64,000 nt of DNA from DASSUW01 sp963806395. GTDB taxonomy: Bacteria; Actinomycetota; Thermoleophilia; Solirubrobacterales; Solirubrobacteraceae. Both the position numbers and the translations under genes were made by a program. The stretch is taken from contig CAWDYI010000017.1 of assembly GCA_963806395.1 (NCBI GenBank), positions 31,895 to 95,894 on the forward strand, read 5' to 3'. This document shows positions 1 to 9,116 of the stretch, piece by piece (the stretch's first letter is position 1; the number at the start of each line of letters is the position of its first letter). Under the pieces are notes generated by a model, which was given only the letters and a program-made list of their open reading frames with translations, ran no database searches and was not told where the DNA came from.

Positions 1-1
1 C

Positions 2-472
2 GGGCGCTTCTGCACCGTCGCGCACGCGCACCTGCACATCGGCGACGAGCGGATCCGGGTCGACCTCGCCTGCGGCGGTCACCCGCTGCCGCTGGTCATC
101 CACCGCGACGGCACCGTCGAGCCCGTCGGCCGGCTCGGCACGCTGCTGGGCACCGACATCGAGCCGCAGCTGTACGACGTCACGATCGAGCTCGGCGCGG
201 GCGACGTTCTGCTGCTCTACACCGACGGCGTCACCGAGGTCCGCCGCCGGCGCCGCGAGGTGTTCGGGCTGGCCGAGCTGACCGCCCTGCTGACCGGCTG
301 CGGCGGGCTTCCGCCCGACGCGGTGGCCGACCGCGTCGACGCCGCCGTGCTCGCGGCGTCGGAGGGCCGCCTGCGCGACGACGTGGCGATCCTGGCGCTC
401 GGACCCACCGTGGGCGGCACGGCCCATATGCTTCCCGGCCGCGCACCATCAACGGAGGAGATCGATGGCTGA
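2..472 (+). CDS. SpoIIE-type PP2C serine phosphatase, C-terminal part (5' end outside window)
   Basis: The reading frame is open from base 2 to a TGA at 472, so the N-terminus lies outside the window. The visible 156 residues are the C-terminal half of a SpoIIE/PP2C phosphatase domain. They include a 'CGGHPLPLV' strand, a 'LLLYTDGVTE' metal-binding Asp motif (around visible residue 70) and a terminal 'LRDDVAILAL' Asp motif. Such phosphatases (RsbU/RsbP type) dephosphorylate STAS-domain anti-anti-sigma factors. The stop overlaps the start of the RsbR-like gene by 8 bases, so the two are translationally coupled and this is the first visible gene of a stress-signalling operon. The sensory N-terminus cannot be judged. 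Confidence 0.88.
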   Translation, partial: GRFCTVAHAHLHIGDERIRVDLACGGHPLPLVIHRDGTVEPVGRLGTLLGTDIEPQLYDVTIELGAGDVLLLYTDGVTEVRRRRREVFGLAELTALLTGCGGLPPDAVADRVDAAVLAASEGRLRDDVAILALGPTVGGTAHMLPGRAPSTEEIDG

Positions 473-1367
473 CCCGACGGACCCGGCTCCGACCACGGAG
501 GGACAGAGGGAATCGAATGCCGACCTGCTCACCGAACTGGTCGCCCACCTCCGTAACAACCGCACGCAGCTGCGGCAGGAGTGGGCCCGGCGAATCGGCG
601 AGGCGCGGCTGCTGACCGCCCTCACACAGGAGGAGATCTTCTCGGAGGCGACGTCCGTCTACGACAACTACGTCGAGGTGCTGGAGACCGGCTCGGTCGA
701 GGCGCTGCAGGACTACGCCCGCAACCTGTCCGAGCGGATCATCCCCCGTGGCGTCGAGACCGACGAGGTCCTCGGCATCGTGCTGCTCCTGCGCGACGTG
801 CTCGCCCGCTCGCTGTTCCAGAAGTACCAGACGGACTTCGACTACCTCAACCAGGTGCTCGACGCCTACGAGCCGGCCGCGAACCGGATCGCCAACACGG
901 TGGGCGTGAACTTCGTGCAGGAGCGCGAGCGCGTCATCCGCCAGCAGCAGGAGGCGATCCGGGAGCTGTCGACCCCGGTCCTCCAGGTCCGCGAGCGGCT
1001 GCTGATCCTCCCGATCATCGGCGTGCTCGACGGTCAGCGCGCGCGGCAGCTCACCGAGCAGCTCCTGCGCGGCATCCGGGCCAACCGCGCGCGCGTGGTC
1101 GTGATCGACATCACCGGCGTGCCGACGATCGACTCCACGGTGGCCAACCACCTGGTGCAGACCGTCGACGCGTCGCGGCTGATGGGCGCGAGCGTGATCA
1201 TCACCGGCCTGTCGCCGGAGATCGCGCAGACGCTCGTGACGCTCGGCGTCGACCTGTCGAAGGTCAACGCGGTCGGCGACCTCCAGGGCGGCATCGAGGA
1301 GGCCGAGCGGCTGCTCGGATACCAGGTGTCGATGGAGACGCCGGCGCTCGACTCGACAGCCGTGTGA
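465..1367 (+). CDS. rsbR: RsbR-type stressosome protein (RsbRD N-domain + STAS)
   Basis: A 300-residue protein. Residues 1-165 form an all-helical RsbR sensory-type domain without haem or flavin motifs, and residues about 170-285 form a STAS domain. The STAS core 'DITGVPTIDSTVA' keeps the phosphorylatable Ser/Thr of RsbR, and 'PEIAQTLVTLG' covers the second phosphorylation segment. Start ATG 465 is preceded by GGAGGAG at 453-459. RsbR and RsbS build the stressosome, which sequesters the RsbT kinase until stress. The next genes are RsbS, RsbT and RsbX homologues in canonical order, which strongly supports the call. The signal sensed by the N-terminal domain is unknown. Confidence 0.93.
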   Translation: MADPTDPAPTTEGQRESNADLLTELVAHLRNNRTQLRQEWARRIGEARLLTALTQEEIFSEATSVYDNYVEVLETGSVEALQDYARNLSERIIPRGVETDEVLGIVLLLRDVLARSLFQKYQTDFDYLNQVLDAYEPAANRIANTVGVNFVQERERVIRQQQEAIRELSTPVLQVRERLLILPIIGVLDGQRARQLTEQLLRGIRANRARVVVIDITGVPTIDSTVANHLVQTVDASRLMGASVIITGLSPEIAQTLVTLGVDLSKVNAVGDLQGGIEEAERLLGYQVSMETPALDSTAV

Positions 1368-1374
1368 CGCTCTA

Positions 1375-1749
1375 GTGGCCGTACCGATCCTCAAGCAGGG
1401 GCCGTTCCTGATCGCCACCATCCAGGCGGCGCTCACGGACTCGGACGTCCTGCAGCTGCGGGACGACGTGATGGCCCAGGTCACGCGCCACCGCTCCCGC
1501 GGGATCATCGTCGACGTCACCGCGCTCGACGTCATGGACTCCTTCGTCTCGCGGTCGCTGCAGGGAATCTCGCGCATGACCCGCCTGCGCGGGGCCGAGA
1601 CCGTGATCGTGGGCATCCAGCCCGACGTCGCCTTCGCCATGGTCCAGCTCGGCATGAGCTTCGAGGACGTGTGGACGGCGCTCGACCTCGAGGAGGGACT
1701 CGCGCTGCTCCAGCGTCCCCGGAAGGAGGCCGGGGACGGTGGCAGATGA
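1375..1749 (+). CDS. rsbS: RsbS-type STAS antagonist
   Basis: A 124-residue single STAS domain starting at GTG 1375, seven bases after rsbR. The motif 'DVTALDVMDSFVSR' carries the conserved serine phosphorylated by RsbT in RsbS. 'AETVIVGIQPDVA' followed by 'MVQLGMSF' matches the rest of the family. It is the scaffold partner of RsbR in the stressosome and binds RsbT directly. Its 3' end overlaps rsbT by 11 bases. The last 15 residues (RPRKEAGDGGR region) are a charged tail beyond the STAS fold. Confidence 0.93.
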   Translation: MAVPILKQGPFLIATIQAALTDSDVLQLRDDVMAQVTRHRSRGIIVDVTALDVMDSFVSRSLQGISRMTRLRGAETVIVGIQPDVAFAMVQLGMSFEDVWTALDLEEGLALLQRPRKEAGDGGR

Positions 1750-2167
1750 GCACGAGTCGGTGATCCCGATCGAGTCCGACGCCGACGTGGTCACCGCTCG
1801 CCAGCGGGCGCGCGAGATGGCCGGCGCGCTCGAGCTCACCACCACCGACCAGACGCTCCTCGCCACCGCGATCTCCGAGGTGGCGCGCAACATCACGACG
1901 TACGCGAAGCGCGGCGAGGTGCTCCTGAGCGTGGTGCGCGACGAAGGCGGCCGGAAGGGCATCCAGGTGATCGCGCGCGACGAGGGGCCGGGCATCGAGG
2001 ACCTCGACCTGGCCCTGCGGGACGGCTACACCAGCGGCAGCGGGCTCGGGCTCGGGCTCCCGGGCGCCCGCCGGCTGGTGGACGACTTCGACATCGAGAC
2101 CACCCCGGGCCAGGGGACGAAGGTCACGCTCGTGATGTGGGCGCGGCCGAACTCGCGCGCGGCATGA
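1739..2167 (+). CDS. rsbT: RsbT-type serine/threonine kinase (HATPase_c)
   Basis: A 142-residue GHKL kinase starting at GTG 1739 inside the rsbS end. It shows the N-box 'ISEVARNITTYA', the G1 box 'ARDEGPGIED' and the G2 region 'SGSGLGLGLPGARRL'. RsbT phosphorylates RsbR and RsbS, is then released from the stressosome, and in Bacillus activates the RsbU phosphatase. The partial SpoIIE gene at the window start is the natural downstream target here. Length and motifs are typical and nothing is missing. Its stop overlaps the rsbX start in an ATGA. Confidence 0.93.
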   Translation: MADEHESVIPIESDADVVTARQRAREMAGALELTTTDQTLLATAISEVARNITTYAKRGEVLLSVVRDEGGRKGIQVIARDEGPGIEDLDLALRDGYTSGSGLGLGLPGARRLVDDFDIETTPGQGTKVTLVMWARPNSRAA

Positions 2168-2783
2168 ACGCCACCTGGCCGCTGGTGCTGGAGCGCGGCG
2201 TGGCGGCGCTGGCGCACAAGGGGGAGAGGCGCTCCGGAGACCTCGCCGTGTTCGCCCCGTCGCAGCGCGGCGGCCTCGTCGCGGTGATCGACGGCCTCGG
2301 GCACGGCGACGGGGCAGCGGACGCGTCCGAGGCGGCGGCGCGGGTGCTCGAGGCGTATGTCGACGACCCCGCGCAGCGACTGCTCGAACGCTGTCACGAG
2401 GAGCTCCAGCGGACGCGCGGCGCCGTGATGACGCTGGCGTGGTTCGACCTCACCGAGCGCACGATGCAGTGGACCGGCGTCGGCAACGTCGAGGCGCGCC
2501 TGGTGCGGGCGGGCGAGGGACCGGGCGCCCGGCACGACTCGCCGGTCGTGCTCGGAGGCGTCGTGGGCTACAACCTCCCGGCGGTCCGGATGCAGACGAT
2601 CGCGCTCGAGCCGGGCGACGCGGTGGCGCTGGCCACCGACGGCGTCGCAGCGGACTACTCGGCCTCGCTCGAGTCGGGCATCCCGGCCCAGCAGCTCGCC
2701 GAGCGCGTCCTCGAGCGCCACGGCAAGGGCACCGACGACGCGCTCGCCGCCGTCGTCCGCTACCTCGGCCCGCCCGCGGAGGG

Positions 2784-2787
<4 letters not shown>
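2164..2787 (+). CDS. rsbX: RsbX-type PP2C phosphatase
   Basis: A 207-residue PP2C/SpoIIE-fold phosphatase. I chose ATG 2164, which forms an ATGA overlap with the rsbT stop, over an in-frame upstream GTG at 2137. 'VIDGLGHGDGAADAS' is the RsbX/SpoIIE metal-binding motif and 'ALATDGVAADYS' the second acidic site. The C-terminal 'GTDDALAAVVRYL' replaces the usual DD.T motif. RsbX removes phosphates from RsbR and RsbS and resets the stressosome. The TAG stop shares its CTAG with the stop of the opposing ctaB gene. Confidence 0.88.
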
Positions 2788-3692
<905 letters not shown>

Positions 3693-3696
3693 CGGT

Positions 3697-5382
3697 CTAC
3701 GCGTTCACCATCGGCTTGCCGGACTCGAACTTCTGCGGCGTGCCGGTCTGGCGCTCGATCTGGCGCCGGATGTCCTTCATCGGCTCGACCGAGCGCACGC
3801 GCGGCACGACGTCGAAGTTGTTCTCGGGCGGCGGGGAGGGCGTGAACCACTCGAGCGTGTTGCCCTTCCACGGGTCCGGTCCTGCGACGACGCCGTTCTT
3901 CAGCGAGCGGACGAGGTTGATGATCGTCAGCAGCACGCTGAGGCCGAGTACGAACGCGCCGATCGTCGAGATCAGGTTCATCAGGTGCCAGTTCGACTCG
4001 ACCGAGTACTCGTAGATGCGCCGCGGCATGCCGTCCAGGCCGGCCGAATGCTGGATCAGGAAGGTCAGGTTGAACCCGATCAGGAACAGCCAGAACGACA
4101 CCTTGCCCAGGCTCTCGGACAGCATCCGGCCGCTCATCTTCGGGAACCAGTAGTACAGCGCGCCGACCATCCCGAAGGCCGCTGCGCCGAACGCCGTGTA
4201 GTGGAAGTGCGCGACCACGAAGTACGTGTCGGTGAGCTGCCAGTCGACCGGGAAGACGGCGAGGAAGATGCCGGTGATGCCGCCCATCAGGAACGTCGCG
4301 ATGCCGCCGACGCAGTAGAGGAGGGCCACGCGATACTCGACGGTGCCGCGCCACAGCGTGGCGACCCAGTTGAAGATCTTCACGCCCGTGGGCACCGCGA
4401 TCAGGAAGCTCGAGAGCATGAAGAAGGCCAGCACCACGGTGCTCATCGGCGTCGAGAACATGTGGTGCGCCCACACGAGCATGCCCAGGAACGCGATGCC
4501 GGCGGTCGCGGCCGCGATCGCCTTGTAGCCGAAGATCGGCTTGCGGGCGAACACCGGCAGGACCTCGGAGAAGATCCCGAACGCGGGCAGGACGAGGATG
4601 TAGACCTCGGGGTGGCCGAAGAACCAGAACAGGTGCTGCCACAGCAGCGCCGAGCCGCCCTGGTTGGGGTCGAAGAACGCCGTGCCGAAGTTGCGGTCCA
4701 GCAGCAGCATCGTGACCGTGGCGGCCAGCGACGTCAGCGCCAGGATGACCAGGTACGAGTAGATCAGCATCGTCCAGACGAACAGCGGCATCCGGCCCCA
4801 GCCCATGCCTGGTGCGCGCATGTTGTGGATCGTCGCGATGAAGTTGATCGCGCCCAGGATCGACGCCAGGCCCGTGAGGTGGACCATGTAGATCCACGCC
4901 TCCTGGCCGTTCGATGGCGTGAACTGTTTGAGCGACAACGGCACGTACGAGAACCACCCGGCCTCGGGCGGCGTGAAGAACAGCGAGCCGTACAGCGCGA
5001 TGCCGCCGAACAGGAACATCCAGTACGACCACGCGTTCAGCCGCGGGAACGCGACGTCACGCGCGCCGATCATCAGCGGGATGAAGTAGTTCGCGAAGCC
5101 CGCCCACACCGGGACGATGACCAGGAAGATCATCGTCGTGCCGTGCAGCGTGAAGATCTGGTTGTACTTCTCCGGCGTCAGAAATGTGTTCTCCGGCGCG
5201 CCGAGCTGAATCCGCATCAGCAGCGCCTCGACCCCGCCGAGCACGAAGAACACCAGCACCGTGTACAGGTAGAGGATCCCGATCTTCTTGTGATCGGTGG
5301 TCGTGAGCCACACGGTCCAGCCGCGCCGCGGGCGCTCGACCTCGTGGGCGATGATCTGCGGGCGCTCCTGCAGGGCGGTCAC
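3697..5382 (-). CDS. ctaD: Cytochrome c oxidase subunit I (aa3 type)
   Basis: A 561-residue heme-copper oxidase subunit I with 12 membrane helices. The ligands are visible: 'LHGTTMIF' (low-spin heme His), 'FFGHPEVYILVLP' (CuB His and His-Tyr cross-link), 'WAHHMFS' (CuB His pair) and 'VVAHFHYTAFG' (heme a3 and heme a His). I chose GTG at 5382 because it overlaps the ctaC stop (GTGA); the frame stays open upstream, but that part runs antisense-like and unconserved through ctaC. It reduces oxygen to water and pumps protons in the membrane. No subunit III gene is in the window. Confidence 0.96.
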   Translation of the reverse strand: MTALQERPQIIAHEVERPRRGWTVWLTTTDHKKIGILYLYTVLVFFVLGGVEALLMRIQLGAPENTFLTPEKYNQIFTLHGTTMIFLVIVPVWAGFANYFIPLMIGARDVAFPRLNAWSYWMFLFGGIALYGSLFFTPPEAGWFSYVPLSLKQFTPSNGQEAWIYMVHLTGLASILGAINFIATIHNMRAPGMGWGRMPLFVWTMLIYSYLVILALTSLAATVTMLLLDRNFGTAFFDPNQGGSALLWQHLFWFFGHPEVYILVLPAFGIFSEVLPVFARKPIFGYKAIAAATAGIAFLGMLVWAHHMFSTPMSTVVLAFFMLSSFLIAVPTGVKIFNWVATLWRGTVEYRVALLYCVGGIATFLMGGITGIFLAVFPVDWQLTDTYFVVAHFHYTAFGAAAFGMVGALYYWFPKMSGRMLSESLGKVSFWLFLIGFNLTFLIQHSAGLDGMPRRIYEYSVESNWHLMNLISTIGAFVLGLSVLLTIINLVRSLKNGVVAGPDPWKGNTLEWFTPSPPPENNFDVVPRVRSVEPMKDIRRQIERQTGTPQKFESGKPMVNA

Positions 5383-6299
5383 TGCGAGCCTTCCTCGGCG
5401 TTGATCTCCTCGCGCCGCTCCGCGGCGTCCTCCTGGGCCTCGACGAGCTCGTCCGCCTTGCGGTCGTACCAGGCCTTCCACTCGTCGTAGGGCAGCCCGA
5501 TCACGCGCGCCACCATGTCGGCGTGGTTGCGCCCGCAGAACTCGGCGCATTGGCCTCCGTAGACGATCCGGCTCTCACCTTCCTCGAGCCGGTCGAGCGG
5601 GATCTTGAACCACGTCTTGTTGGTGTAGCCGGGGATCGCGTCCATCTTGCCCCCGAGCGGCGGGATCCACCACGAATGCGCCACGTCGACCGACTTGATG
5701 TCGAGGAGCACCGTCATCCCGACCGGGACGTACATGTCGTTGTACGCATAGACCCGCTTGTCCTCCAGCGACGGGTAGTTGAACGTCCACGCGTACTGCT
5801 GGCCGACCACTTCGATCTTCAGCGAGGCGCTGCCCTCGGGGGGCGGCGGCTGGTCGGTCGCGGCGTACAGCACGTTCGACGCGCTCACCGGGTTGCCGTC
5901 GGCGTCGATGTCCGACGCCGCCGGGTTCTTGATGTCGTCGAGCAGGACGAACGTGAACACGGTCAGGAAGATCAGGATCGCGGCAGCGCCGACGGTCCAG
6001 CCGATCTCGAGCTGCGTGTTGCCGTGGATCTGCGCGGCGACCTTCCCCTTGCGCGCGCGGAACTTGACCAGCGAGTAGATCAGCAGGCCCTCGACGCCGA
6101 TGAAGATCACCAGCGCGACGACCGTGATCAGGATGTACAGGGTCCGGATCGCCTCCGCGTTCGGCGACCCGTCGGCCTCCGGGAGGAACCAGCCCGCGGA
6201 CGCTGCGGGCGCCAGCACGAGCGCTCCCACCAGGGCCGCCGGCACGGCGGCAGCCAGCGCGCGAAGACGCTGCCGGGTCTTGGGCTGCGGCGGGGCCAC
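5379..6299 (-). CDS. ctaC: Cytochrome c oxidase subunit II
   Basis: A 306-residue protein from GTG 6299. A signal/first hydrophobic segment (residues about 14-35) is followed by a membrane helix near residues 55-77 and a second near 98-118, then the periplasmic-side cupredoxin domain. The CuA site is seen as 'VDVAHSWWIPPLGGK' and 'GQCAEFCGRNHADM' (C-x3-C...H...M). It accepts electrons from cytochrome c and passes them to subunit I. A charged Glu/Arg-rich tail (last 35 residues) follows the CuA domain. It overlaps ctaD by 4 bases. Confidence 0.95.
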   Translation of the reverse strand: MAPPQPKTRQRLRALAAAVPAALVGALVLAPAASAGWFLPEADGSPNAEAIRTLYILITVVALVIFIGVEGLLIYSLVKFRARKGKVAAQIHGNTQLEIGWTVGAAAILIFLTVFTFVLLDDIKNPAASDIDADGNPVSASNVLYAATDQPPPPEGSASLKIEVVGQQYAWTFNYPSLEDKRVYAYNDMYVPVGMTVLLDIKSVDVAHSWWIPPLGGKMDAIPGYTNKTWFKIPLDRLEEGESRIVYGGQCAEFCGRNHADMVARVIGLPYDEWKAWYDRKADELVEAQEDAAERREEINAEEGSQ

Positions 6300-6340
6300 G
6301 GCGTCGGCAGTATATGGACGCAGACGGGGGAAGCGACCGC

Positions 6341-7126
6341 TCACCGGCCGGTGAACGCGGGCGCCCGCTTCTGCAGGAACGCCGTCACGCCCTCTTGGAA
6401 GTCGCCCGAGGCGGCAGATCGCTGCTGGAGCTTGGACTCGAGCTCGAGCTGGGCGTCCATCCGTGCGAACAGCCATGCGTTGAGCTGCTCCTTGACGCCG
6501 GCGTACGCGGTGGTCGGGCCGGCTGCCAGGCGGGCCGCCAGCTCGTCGACGGCGACGTCGAGCTCGTCGTCTGCGACGACGCGGTTGATCAGGCCCCACT
6601 CGAGCGCACGGCGCGCCGGGATCCGCTCGCCGAGCATCGCCATCTCGGCCGCGCGCGTGAACCCCACGCGCTCAGGGATGAGCAGCGACGAGCCGCCGTC
6701 CGGCACGAGACCGATGTTGATGAACGCGAGCAGGAAGTACGCGGACTCGCGCGCGACGATCAGATCGCATGCGAGCGCCAGCGAGCAGCCGATCCCGACC
6801 GCCGGGCCGTTCACGGCCGCCAGCACCGGCTTGGGGAGCCGCCGCAGGCCCGCGATGATCGGGTGGTAGCGCTCGCGCAGCGCCGTCTCGACGTCGGGAT
6901 GGCCCTCCGGCGTCGGGTCGAAGCCCGCCTTCAGGTCGGCTCCGGACGAGAAGCCGCGGCCGGCGCCGGTGATCACCACGGCGCGCACGCCGTCGTCGGC
7001 CTCCGCCTCGCGGACCGCGGCCAGCAGGTCGAGCCCGAGCTGCTTGTCCCAGGCGTTCATGTTGTCCGGCCGGTTCAGCGTGATGCGCAGCTCGGCGCCG
7101 CGGCGTTCCAGGGTCACGGTCTCCAT
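6341..7126 (-). CDS. Enoyl-CoA hydratase/isomerase family (PaaG-like)
   Basis: A 261-residue crotonase-fold protein. The CoA/oxyanion motif 'GRGFSSGADLKAG' and 'NGPAVGIGCSLALACDL' are present. The usual first catalytic Glu of hydratases is replaced in the 'GIGCSLA' segment. The second site reads 'IGLVPDGGSS', with the Asp typical of PaaG-type isomerases rather than true hydratases. It probably acts on an acyl-CoA double bond. The gene stands alone between ctaC and an epimerase gene, with about 40 bases on its 3' side. The exact substrate is unknown. Confidence 0.85.
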   Translation of the reverse strand: METVTLERRGAELRITLNRPDNMNAWDKQLGLDLLAAVREAEADDGVRAVVITGAGRGFSSGADLKAGFDPTPEGHPDVETALRERYHPIIAGLRRLPKPVLAAVNGPAVGIGCSLALACDLIVARESAYFLLAFINIGLVPDGGSSLLIPERVGFTRAAEMAMLGERIPARRALEWGLINRVVADDELDVAVDELAARLAAGPTTAYAGVKEQLNAWLFARMDAQLELESKLQQRSAASGDFQEGVTAFLQKRAPAFTGR

Positions 7127-7139
7127 GGCGCAGGTCCTA

Positions 7140-8105
7140 TCACGCGGCCTGCCGCAGCAGCCCCGCCTCGCGTGCCCAGTCCTCGGTCCGGCGCATGCCC
7201 TCGTCGAGTCCCACAGCCGGGCTCCAGCCCAGCTCCTCGCGGGCGCGCGTGTTCGGGAACGTGGCGCGGCGCGAGAGGAACGTCAGCGCTCCCGGGCCTG
7301 CGGGTGGCTGCACGCGTGCCAGCTCGCCCGCGCGCAGCGCGGCGTACATCAGCGGGCGCGGCAGGCACCGGATCCGGGTTCCGAGCATCCGTGCGTGGTG
7401 GGAGAAGAACTCGAGCGCCGTCACCGGCGATCCGTCCCACACCGTGTACGCGCGCCCGGCTGCGCGCGGTTCCCGCGTCGCTCGCACGATCGCGTCCACC
7501 AGGTCGTCGACGAACACGGGCGTGATCAGGCCGTCGCCCGGCGCGGGCAGGAAGAAGCGGCCGGCGAGCATCAGCTCGAGCGGCCGCATCACCCACGGCC
7601 CGGAGCCAGGCCCGTACACATCGCCGGGCCGGATGACGGTCGCGCCGCGGCGCAGCGCGAGCAGCTCGGCCGCGCCCTTGGTGTCGATGTACGGCAGCCC
7701 GCATGGCCGCGGCGGGCTGTCCTCGCGCATGTCGCGCGTGAACTCATAGCCCCAGACCGCGACCGAGGTCAGGACGACGACACGCCGGCCGGCCGCCGCG
7801 TCGAGCACGTTGCGCGTCCCGCCGACGTTGACGCGCACGTGGTCGTGCATCCGGCCGGTCTCGCCCACGATCGCCGCGGCGTGGATCACGGCGTCCGCGC
7901 CCGCCAGCGCGGCGATCGTCGACGACGGGTCGGCCACGTCGGCCCGCCGGTCGACCTCACCGGCGATGTCGACGCCGATCACACGGTGTCCGTCCGCCTC
8001 CAGCCGGCGGCAGACCGCGGCTCCGATGAAGCCCGCTGCGCCGGTCACAGCAATCGTGTTCCCGGCGTGGCCGTCCGGGCCACGCTTTGACCTCGAGGTC
8101 GCCAT
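7140..8105 (-). CDS. NAD(P)-dependent epimerase/dehydratase (extended SDR)
   Basis: A 321-residue extended SDR. The N-terminal dinucleotide motif is 'VTGAAGFIGAAV' (residues about 19-30), followed by 'VIGVDI'. The active-site segment is 'TSVAVWGYEF' plus 'YIDTKGAAE' (YxxxK). 'RPGDVYGPGSGPW' and 'PVFVDDLVDAI' are typical of sugar-nucleotide or 3-beta-HSD-like members. ATG 8105 gives a 17-residue basic N-terminal extension; no better start is seen. It lies 13 bases upstream of the crotonase gene on the same strand, so co-transcription is likely. The substrate cannot be assigned. Confidence 0.87.
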   Translation of the reverse strand: MATSRSKRGPDGHAGNTIAVTGAAGFIGAAVCRRLEADGHRVIGVDIAGEVDRRADVADPSSTIAALAGADAVIHAAAIVGETGRMHDHVRVNVGGTRNVLDAAAGRRVVVLTSVAVWGYEFTRDMREDSPPRPCGLPYIDTKGAAELLALRRGATVIRPGDVYGPGSGPWVMRPLELMLAGRFFLPAPGDGLITPVFVDDLVDAIVRATREPRAAGRAYTVWDGSPVTALEFFSHHARMLGTRIRCLPRPLMYAALRAGELARVQPPAGPGALTFLSRRATFPNTRAREELGWSPAVGLDEGMRRTEDWAREAGLLRQAA

Positions 8106-8183
8106 CCGGGCGACCTTAACGGGCGCGCCAGACTACGGCTGCCCGTATCCCCGTGGCCGCGTGCACGCACTACTCTCGCCGCC

Positions 8184-9116
8184 GTGCGCCGCTCGACCGC
8201 TGTCAGCGCGGCCGCCCTGACAGTGTTGGCCGCCGGGGTGGCAGCCCCGCTCGTCCGCCGCCGTCTCCGGCTCAAGCCGCCGGTCGTGATCGCCGCCGCC
8301 GCGGCTGCTCCAGTCGCGCTGTGCGTTCTCGTCCCGCGCTCGCGCGCGCGGGACTTCGGGACGTGCGTGCTGCAGATGTGGGCCTATGTGGCGACGTACA
8401 AGATGCCGTTCGACGATCCCGAAGCACTCGGGCGCCGGGTGAAGATCGCCTATCCCGTGAAGGCCGACCGACTGCTCGGCGGTGGGACCACGCCGACGCT
8501 GCGGCTGCAGCGCGCGCTCGGCACCCCGGGCTCGTTCCAGGCGTGGGAGAAGCTGCTGGTGTGGTCGCACTGGGTCTGGTTCGCGTTCCCACACGGCACC
8601 GTCGTCTACCTGCTGCTCCGGCACCCCGAGCGCTTCGGCAGTGGCGCCGCGCGCATCTACGCGACGTTCGATCTCGGACTGATCGGCTACTGGGCGATAC
8701 CGACGGCGCCGCCCTGGTACGCCGCGGCCGAGGGTCTGATGGAGGACGGCCGGACGCCGGAGCTGCGGCGGATGATGGTCGAGTACGGCGAGCACTTCTG
8801 GCGGTCCGGCTGGGCCCCTCTGTACGGTGTCCTTGGGGGAAACCCGCTGGCCGCCATGCCGTCTCTGCACTTCGCGACATCCGTTACGGCCGCGCACGTG
8901 CTCTCCGAGACCGGCTCACGCGCCGGCGCGCTCGGATGGACCTACGCGATGCTCCTCGGCGTCGCACTCGTCTACCTCGGCGAGCACTACGTGGTCGACC
9001 TCGTCGCCGGGCTCGCGCTCGCCGAGGGCGTGCGGGCCGGCGCACCCGCCGCGACGCCGCTCGCGCGGCGGTTCTCGTCGGCCGTGCAGGCGCTGGAGGC
9101 GCAGGCGCGCGGATGA
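8184..9116 (+). CDS. PAP2-superfamily membrane phosphatase/phosphotransferase (Aur1-like)
   Basis: A 310-residue membrane protein from GTG 8184, with a hydrophobic N-terminus (residues 5-35) and four to five further membrane segments. The PAP2 signature is in the C-terminal third: 'GGNPLAAMPSLHFATS' (PSxH) and 'YLGEHYVVDLVAG' (GxHYxxDxxAG). This arrangement resembles inositol-phosphoceramide synthase/Aur1-type members more than PgpB. It probably moves a lipid phosphate group at the membrane. It overlaps the following flippase-like gene by 4 bases (ATGA), so the two proteins likely act together in lipid metabolism. Confidence 0.85.
   Translation: MRRSTAVSAAALTVLAAGVAAPLVRRRLRLKPPVVIAAAAAAPVALCVLVPRSRARDFGTCVLQMWAYVATYKMPFDDPEALGRRVKIAYPVKADRLLGGGTTPTLRLQRALGTPGSFQAWEKLLVWSHWVWFAFPHGTVVYLLLRHPERFGSGAARIYATFDLGLIGYWAIPTAPPWYAAAEGLMEDGRTPELRRMMVEYGEHFWRSGWAPLYGVLGGNPLAAMPSLHFATSVTAAHVLSETGSRAGALGWTYAMLLGVALVYLGEHYVVDLVAGLALAEGVRAGAPAATPLARRFSSAVQALEAQARG

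Noticed and set aside
231..1655. Long open frames on the minus strand across the stressosome operon, and similar long frames opposite most genes
   Set aside because: These are Arg/Ala/His-rich shadow frames typical of high-GC DNA without family motifs.
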